The position numbers were made by a program, and so were the translations under genes. From Ahaetulla prasina (taxonomy: Eukaryota; Chordata; Lepidosauria; Squamata; Colubridae): a stretch of DNA of 64,000 bases. Location of the stretch: NCBI RefSeq assembly GCF_028640845.1, contig NC_080540.1:94910061-94974060 (forward strand), in the 5' to 3' direction. Below, piece by piece: positions 56,490-64,000 of this stretch (the stretch's first letter is position 1; each line of letters begins with the position of its first letter). Below the pieces are notes generated by a model. The model searched no databases. It was given only the letters and a program-made list of their open reading frames with translations, and was not told the DNA's origin.

Positions 56490-58969
56490 TCTCCCTCCTG
56501 AATATGCCTGAATGTGTTGAAACAGTTGGTGCTTTTAGCAATTGTTATACTTCAAACAACTATCCAATCACATCTACCATTAAACATTCTGGTGGCATAA
56601 TTAGTGAAGAGCTGGAGGTCACCATTTTAACATATTTGTGGTGAACCCATTGTGAAATTTTGCACTGCCCCACACAGTAGGACGCATGTTTTATCAATTT
56701 GGAGAACTTGGTAAATAATGGTTGACCTTTCTTTCATGACGTACTATGTTTTGAAATAGAATTAGGGTAACATTTGGAACATTGCATGCATATCCAGGCC
56801 CAGGCTCTGGTCCACCTCTGGTCATTGAAAAAGCATTAATTACGTGCAGCAATTAGAACCCTCAAGAGCAGTGGGTATTTCTCCCAAGTGGTATCAATTA
56901 TTGAGTTTAAGGTGTACATTTAAATATACATCTCTGGTTCCTATGGAACGACTCTCTGTGTGTCCAGTTTCTTACCATCAATTGGAGTGATTTATTTTTG
57001 CATAGAAGGTTTTGTATTTATTCCACTAACAGAGGAAATGGTTCTTTTGGTGTAAGGAAAGCCATTTAGTTATTCAGATATTATTAATTGTAGGATGTTT
57101 GAATCAAAGAGCCATGGTCAGTTTGTAATTGATAATTTGACCACACTCATAAAGCAGAGGAAATTTATTTTAAATGATAGTTGATCAGTGTTACTTGAAA
57201 AATTAGTATAGAATTCAACAAGGGATTACACTGCTAAAATGAAGTATTTATTTCAAATTATCATTTGCAAATCTCTGAAGTTATTGATAAGACTTGTTTG
57301 ACTCTTGGCAACTCCTGATACCCATGCTGTTTTCTCAATCTAGACTGCTTTCTCAATCTAGTCTACTGTCTTGTGGTTTCTAGGTCATCTCCTTAAATAA
57401 TTTCACTAATCTTTCTTTGTTTTTTCAAGATCAGTCAAAGTTAGCTGGGTGTTGCCACTTGGTCAAAATGTGATTAAGACCCATATTATTTTGCCCAAAG
57501 TATCTGTTTGGAATGCTACAAAGCAGCCACGTGTTTTCCTGAACTTGTCTAGCTCCCCTTTGCTGCTGGTCTATATTCCTGGGAAAATATGCTTTTGGCT
57601 TAAAGCGATCCAGATAGGTCCTATGTATGCGCTCACTGTGTCTTCCAAATTACATCACAAGCATTGACTCCACATAATTCTTGCTCCTGAGCTGAAAATC
57701 TCCATAGGTAGCCTCATTTGAACATATAGACAGGTGTAATGAGATGTCTTGTCTTGTGACTGGTATTCCATCTTTCTCTATTTCTAAGCCAACCATGTAT
57801 GGCTTTGCTAAGCAAAAGTCAATATCTCATCCTCCTTTTTTCATTTCCTCTGGATTGCATAGATAGATTTATATAAATTCCTGATCAAAAGAGTTCCCAT
57901 TTAGCCACAGATTTCCTTTTAATACCTTGCAATTGATTATACAGTAATGATCTCTTTTGTTCGCACCGGTAAGAAGTGATTTTACCATCTAGGGAACATT
58001 AGTAGATCAGACTTACTCCCCTTTATGTTTTTAAATTAAATTTCCTGTTCAATGTTAGTTTTCTGCCACTTTTTTCTTGATTGTTTCTTAATTTATTCCA
58101 AATTAATTTAATCGAATTCACTGATTAAGTCAGTTTAATCAATGACATTCCTACTTTCTTTGCTGTAAATATATAAGTGGTGAAAGAGAGAGGGAGAGAG
58201 AGAGGAAGAGAGGGAGAGAGAAACATACACAGAATATATTAAACCTCAAACCCCATAAGCCAATGACAGTATTTTATTTGTATTGATTTATTTAGAGATA
58301 ATGTTACTGCTCTTAGGCACATTCAAAAGTAATGTGTTAATTAAGGAAATGTTTAGAAGAAAATGGCAATGAATTTGAACATTTAATGTAAATTATAGTA
58401 AAAATTCTTTATAGGGCCTGACTTTTTGTGACCCTGTTTGCATCTGGTCATGGTTTAGGAAACAGTCCATAGCCTAATGAAATATGCAACCTCAAAATTG
58501 CTAGAAATTCCAAAACAGAAGTTGTCTTTAATTGCAGCTGGGGTGGGAGGTAGTTTAATTAGGACCATGAGGAGGAATCCTGGACACGCTACTGCCACAG
58601 TCCTCTGATGGTGGAAAGGGTAGAGAGGACCCTCCACCCCCAATCTGCTATTTTTTTCTTAAGAAAAAAACACATGAGATATGAGTTTCCTGATTCTTCT
58701 TATTCAACCATGGTAGCGGAGAAACTCTGAACATGCTCCAGAAGGCAATGGGTCATCACAGGATTAGGAAAAACATCCAGCCTTGACTATGGCCACATCC
58801 TATTAGATATCAAAAACCTCAGGAAGGTTTCTGGCCCATGTTTGATTGGCTGAAATATATCTTGTTTACATTGGCACTTAATCAATTGCTGTAATGTCTA
58901 CTGTAATGTAAGGTCTGTCTTCCTGCCCTGTTCTGCCTTGAATTGATCACTTTTTTATATATGGTCCCT
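56490..58969. other. Non-coding; GA-rich tract inside
   Basis: AT-rich, with an imperfect (GA)n/(GGGA)n tract at about 58183-58221. No supportable exon was found. Confidence 0.4.
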
Positions 58970-59430
58970 TATTATTGAGTTTGTCATTTGCACCTCTATA
59001 ACTGTCTGGTTCGGTTCTGCAACCCAACAAGAAAAACACAGACTTCAGAGGATAATTAGAACTGCAGAAAAAATAATTGCTACCAACCTGCCTTCCATTG
59101 AGGACCTGTATACTGCACGAATCAAGAAGAGGGCCGTGAAAATATTTACAGACCCCTCGCATCCTGGATATAAACTGTTTCAACTCCTACCCTCAAAACG
59201 ATGCTATAGAGCACTGCACACCAGAACAACTAGACACAAGAACAGTTTTTTCCCGAAGACCATCACTCTGCTAAACAAATAATTCCCTCAACACTGTCAA
59301 ACTATTTACTAAATCTGCACTACTATTAATCTTCTCATAGTTCCCATCACCAATCTCTTTCCACTTATGACTGTATGATTGTAATTTGTTGCTGGCAATC
59401 CTTATGATTTATATTGATATACTTTTTTTA

Positions 59431-59700
59431 TTTATTTATTTATTTACATTTATATCCCGCCCTTCTCCGAAGACTCAGGGCGGCTTACAGTGTGTAAGGC
59501 AATAGTCTCATTCTATTTGTATATTTACAAAGTCAACTTATTGCCCCCCCCCAACAATCTGGGTCCTCATTTTACCTACCTTGTAAAGGATGGAAGGCTG
59601 AGTCAACCTTGGACCTGGTGGGACTAGAACCTGCAGTAATTTCAGGCAGCTGTGTTTTAATAACAGGCTTCTTACAGCCTGAGCCACACCGCGGTCCCCT
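59431..59700 (-). mobile_element. tRNA-derived SINE inside the CR1-L3 LINE
   Basis: On the minus strand: GTGTGGCTCAGGCTGTAAGA (A-box side), GCAGGTTCTAGTCCC (B box), body GGTTGACTCAGCCTTCCATC, end GTAAGCCGCCCTGAGTCTTC and an (AAAT)n tail. TATACT occurs on both sides and fits a short target duplication. Confidence 0.88.
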
Positions 59701-59828
59701 ATACTGACCATCAATTGTGTTGTAAATGTTGTACCTTGATGAACGTATCTTTTCTTTTGTGTACACTGAGAGCATATGCACCAAGACAAATTCCTTGTGT
59801 GTCCAATCACACTTGGCCAATAAAAAAA

Positions 59829-59876
59829 TTCTATTCTATTCTATTCTATTCTATTCTATTCTATTCACAGAAAACA
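59829..59876. repeat. (ATTCT)n microsatellite
   Basis: About nine pentamers at the very 3' end of the CR1-L3 LINE. Confidence 0.97.
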
Positions 59877-60799
59877 AGGGTGAAAATTAAAATGTTAACA
59901 ACTTCCATAAGCCAGGGTGCATTGATATAAAAACATATAATCAGTTGCTGTGCCTAGACTGGATTCACTGATCTGCCAATTGGTGTAAGGGTATAACAAG
60001 CCTGAAAACACAATAGTGAGATTTATGAAGCATCAATAATTTATGAATGTATACAAGACAGATTGAAATTTAAACAGCTGGGAAACAGAGGAGTCCACCA
60101 TAATCTCAATTATTTAAAAAAGACATACTAAACTGTTGTTTTCTCAAAGTCATCAATGTCTCAGCAACAATTTGTGGAAATAAGGAAGGGGAATTGATCT
60201 TCTCATTAGTGAGAGATGGGCATTGTTTCCTTTTTGAACCTGATATGTCTGCACAGCTGAAGAGCATCTGCTCTTAAATTATTTCTTCCAACTAATTACT
60301 TGCTGGAGTGCATCACATCACAAGGCAGGAACTTGCAGAACTAGCAAGCAAGCATGATCATAAAATTCCAAAGTTATTTTTAAAATATTCATTTCAACAG
60401 GCAGATTAAACTGTACTGTATATTTTAAAGTACAGCATTTATGATTTTATTTATTAGAGCTGAGTACCCAGGGAAAAGAACTGGGGGGAAATATCATATG
60501 ATATCATATGAAAGCAAACAAAGCCCCTCTCTACAATTTTTAGAATGGCCCACTTTTTATCTTTCGGTACAAACGTGGAAGAAGAGATGGTACCACTTCC
60601 TTAGGAATCCCATTGAGTTTTATGAGTGGATTTGTTAAAGCAGAGCATTTTGTGGGAGAAATGTGGCTGCTTTAATGAGTAGCTGAGAGATGTTGTGTTG
60701 GTGCAAGCAAGATCTAAATAAAAATTCCCCCTTCATTTTCAAAGCATGCCCATACATCATGTTTTGTTTCTCAAAACAGACCCTCAAAGCAGCTAATAA
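59877..60799. other. Non-coding, no recognised element
   Basis: No supportable gene or named repeat. Confidence 0.45.
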
Positions 60800-61050
60800 G
60801 GGCCTCTTGTGCTCAACAGACTAAGCAGTCTGTTATTAACACAGCTTCTTGCAATTACTGCAGGTTCAAGTCCCACCAGGCCCAAGGTTGACTCAGCCTT
60901 CCATCCTTTATAAGGTAGGTAAAATGAGGATCCAGATTGTTGGGGGCAATAAAAGTTGAGTTTGTATATAATATACAAATGGATGAAGACTATTGCTTAA
61001 CACAATGTAAGCCGCCCTGAGTCTTCGGAGAAGGGCGGGATATAAATTCA
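60800..61050 (+). mobile_element. tRNA-derived SINE with L2-like tail
   Basis: B box GCAGGTTCAAGTCCC, then CACCAGGCCCAAGGTTGACT, the body TAAAATGAGGATCCAGATTG, and the end GTAAGCCGCCCTGAGTCTTC, GGAGAAGGGCGGGATATAAA. The tail runs directly into a long (AAT)n tract. Only a handful of differences separate it from 56217-56489. Confidence 0.88.
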
Positions 61051-61051
61051 A

Positions 61052-61144
<93 letters not shown>
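61051..61144. repeat. (AAT)n microsatellite
   Basis: About 31 uninterrupted AAT units at the 3' end of a SINE. The longest microsatellite in the window. Confidence 0.98.
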
Positions 61145-61145
<1 letters not shown>

Positions 61146-61775
61146 TAAAAATACAATGATGTTCTTTACAGGGTTGCTTTTCCGTGTGGTGGGGTGATAG
61201 GCATCTCTTACAAAGCTGGAGCAAAGGAAGTTCAGTACCTTGGACAGTACTGCAGATATTGACCCAAAGGAATTGAAAGCCACCTTTGCGCATCAAATGT
61301 TACCTGTACATGATTGATAGTAACTGTCCATTGGAGTTGTCGTTCAACATATTGGAGGACACTAAAGTTCTTGACTTTGGATTAGAATATTGGCTAGCCA
61401 TCTTGGATTTAAGGTAGGGACATGCATGTGTAAAATTCTAAAAGAAATTAAACTCTAATTTTTATTTGCAAGCAATATCAAGATCAAGATCAATATAGGC
61501 CACTTAAAGCAAACCACACCAATCATGGCAGATTTGTGATTTCCAGATTTCCAAGTTTTTCACCTGGTAGTTTCACTAATTAGTTTCACTAATAAGAAAA
61601 GTTACTATCTTCTTCCAGGTTGGGAGGAATTTGGATCTAATCTGATAAACACCTAAATGCCTTACTTCTTGAAGGAATCTGGATTCCACCACCCTAGTAT
61701 CAAACAACAGTGCTATGTTTCTGGAATTAGTTGTGAGGTGCAGAATACAAGATATACTTGGAGTAAAAAGGAATA
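61145..61775. other. Non-coding, no recognised element
   Basis: No supportable gene or named repeat. Confidence 0.45.
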
Positions 61776-62242
61776 TAGTGTATTTTTCGGAGTATAAGAC
61801 ACACTGGAGTATAAGATGCACATTAATTTTGGGGGAGGAAAATAAGAAAAAAGCTGATTGGCAGGTGGATTGGCCTCCCAGAATACCCCCAATCAGCTGT
61901 TCCCAGAGGTGAATTTTAGCAACAGTTTCTTTGAATGTTTTTGCTTTTTTTCTGCCTTTGAAACTCTGTTTCAGAAAAAACTATTTTCTGCCTTTGAAAG
62001 CCTCTGAAGCTCTGAAACAGAGCTTCAGAAAAAAATCCTCTGAAGCTCTGTTTGGGAGCTTCTTTTCTGAAGCTCCGTTTGGGGCTTTTTTTCTGAAGCT
62101 CCGTTTCTGATGCTTTTTTCAGCCTCTGAAACCTCCGTTTGAGAAGCTGGGCTACATTCGGAATATAAGACACACCCAGATTTTCACCCTTTTTTTGGGG
62201 GGGGGGGGGAAAGGTGCATCTTATACTCCGAAAAATACGGTA
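61776..62242. mobile_element. Fold-back DNA transposon (GGAGTATAAGA family), 467 bp
   Basis: Inverted ends: GTATTTTTCGGAGTATAAGA at the left and TCTTATACTCCGAAAAATAC at the right. Contains AATACCCCCAATCAGCTGTT as in the 23626 copy. The centre is a degenerate tandem array of a unit near TCTGAAGCTCCGTTTGGGG. I cannot assign the superfamily without knowing the target site. Confidence 0.82.
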
Positions 62243-64000
62243 CATGAATCAAAGCTGAATACATTTCTAATTTCAGAGCAATAAGAGATGCTTCCATCAA
62301 TTATGCCCATGGTCTTCTGAAGGGTCTTTCAAATCTGGAACAGATTTAGAAAGCCGCGAGGACCTATAGAAAGAAGATTAATTACTGAGGATCTCTTTCC
62401 TCTCCATTCTACTGGAAGAAGACCCTATCAGCAGAGAGATGGAAAGAGAAAAAATATGAGGAAAATGTAACAGTGTAATCAGAAAATAGCTAAAGAAAAG
62501 TATTCAAAGTCTCAAACAACCTTTGGCATCGACTTTGATGCCATTCTGAAAAGTAGTTTCTTAATGCAAAAAAAGATGTAACTGTATCTAAATACAGTAA
62601 TGATATTTGATATCATTACTTTGATATTGTTCTTACTTCAAATTGTCAGTAGATATTGATGCTGGCAGGCACAGGTGTGACTTAGTTGGGTAACAAAATA
62701 CCTGCAAGCAAACAACCAAGCTCAGAGAGCACCAAGGACTCCAGAATTCAACAATGAGCTACATATATTCTCTTCTATTGAAAGATCTTTTCTCACCTTT
62801 CTTCCCTTAGGCAGCCTTGGACTAGAAAGAAACTATCTCTTCTATGGTACCGAATAACAGATGTTGCTTTATATTCACTCTTTGTAGTCTTCCCAATGTT
62901 TTGCTCTATCAGATCTTTCAGTCTCACTCAGAATTGGCTCATAAAAATTATGAAATCCTTAGCATCCAAAGGAACATGAATGAACTACCTCTTTGCTTTG
63001 AATGCTGTTCCCAGGCATTCCCATATGGCCAGTGCATATATAGAAAGTTCACTTTGGTATTTTAAAAAAGGTTATTGTCTTAATTTTATGCTGGCATATT
63101 GCACCCTCTATAAATCTTTTGTTTTTCAAAACTGAAACACAATCCCAATAAAACAGATCTCTTGGGAGAGTCTGTTGGTTTGCCTGGCACCACTAAATTC
63201 CCTTCTAGCTCCGAAATATTTTTTTAATTCTCTCTTCAATTTATATATAAGAGGTAATGTGACTAAATAGAAGGGGGGATACAGAACAGCACAGTCACTT
63301 TGTAACATTTAAGCAAAGAATATAATTAGTGTTTATTAAATAAACAGGTTCCCTGAATACTATAGTGCCTTAATAGATGACAAATACTTGAGTAATTTGG
63401 CACAAAATTATCTCTTCTCATGAAGCTTTCCAAAGACTAGGATTCAGAACTTGCTCTCACAACCCATCCATTCATGCACACCACTTAAATCTCAGTCTTC
63501 TCAGTTCCCCACTCCATTCACCTCCAATACCATGCTTTGAGTGAGTCAGCAGTCTAATACCCAGTCCTCGTATATACATTTGAATGTTCTCTCAATTATT
63601 TTTGTGCAGTTGAAAGACAAGTTCAAGTGTAATTCTCTCAAACAACCTAAATTGAAAAAAGTAAACATTTAAGGTATTTTCACTTCAGATTTTTGTATAT
63701 AATTATTATTTTTTAATCTCACCAGAGAATTTGCAAATAAGTACTGAATCTTGAAGGTCAGCAGACTGTTATTCTTCTCCAGGAAAATTATTCCCGGCAC
63801 ACAGAATCAGAAATGCAGTTCTTGGTTTTTTTTTGTAAAGCTGAGTCTTAGCTGAGTTCCTCGGACAGAAAACTTTGGAACAACCATCACAATCAGGAAT
63901 AAAAATACTGTCCTGCTGTTTAAATTTCAATATTAGTAATATTCAGTATACAAACCAACAAGCAGATCCTGCAATATATTCATCCTTCCAAAAGCCATCT
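62243..64000. other. Non-coding, no recognised element
   Basis: AT-rich sequence to the window end. Short open frames on both strands have no motif or splice support. Confidence 0.45.

Larger units (their letters stand above)
58970..59876 (+). mobile_element. CR1-L3 type LINE 3' fragment with (ATTCT)n tail
   Basis: The end of the reverse transcriptase polyprotein is readable: QRIIRTAEKIIA after a frameshift, then TNLPSIEDLYTARIKKRAVK, IFTDPSHPGYKLFQLLPSKR and TTRHKNSFFPKTITLLNK with a stop. The conserved 3' untranslated end has GCATATGCACCAAGACAAAT and CACACTTGGCCAATAAAAAA, then (ATTCT)n. This is the LINE type known to seed this pentanucleotide in snakes. A minus-strand SINE (59431-59700) splits the untranslated region. 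Confidence 0.85.

Overview
The window looks like squamate-reptile nuclear DNA, most likely from a snake. It is AT-rich, non-coding for most of its length and packed with interspersed repeats. The evidence is a RTE/BovB LINE with its characteristic 3' end, a CR1-L3 type LINE ending in an (ATTCT)n tract (the element class linked to microsatellite seeding in snakes), CR1/L2-group LINEs, tRNA-derived SINEs including a Sauria-type copy, many short hAT-type transposons with 8-bp target duplications, and Tc1/mariner-like miniature elements. All family names come from recognition by eye; nothing was searched.

The only protein-coding signal I trust is a multi-exon gene on the minus strand. Its stop codon is at 22013-22015. 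Three 3' exons (22013-22273, 22777-23277, 24441-24576 or -24584) have good splice sites and compatible phases. Two short exons further upstream (26465-26507 and 41998-42074) extend the same phase chain, and a cysteine-containing exon at 53074-53233 may belong to it. The encoded C-terminal part is acidic and rich in Ser/Asn/Glu. It carries a Tyr-Pro-Tyr-Tyr-Arg-Thr type motif three times. I do not recognise the protein.

Layout: 1-22 kb is repeat-rich DNA downstream of the gene, with three BovB fragments, a CR1/L2-group LINE, a CR1 fragment, several hAT elements and LTR-like pieces. The stretch 22-42 kb holds the 3' half of the gene. Its introns carry a 467-720 bp class of DNA transposon, hAT elements, a duplicated block at 29.6-30.2 kb, a LINE copy, and a 551-bp solo LTR inserted into a mariner-like element. 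The stretch 42-64 kb is intron or upstream sequence with many SINEs, hAT elements, a CR1-L3 LINE interrupted by a SINE, and long microsatellites. No rRNA, functional tRNA or CRISPR was seen. The two most informative aspects are the partial gene and the nested, target-duplication-proven insertions.
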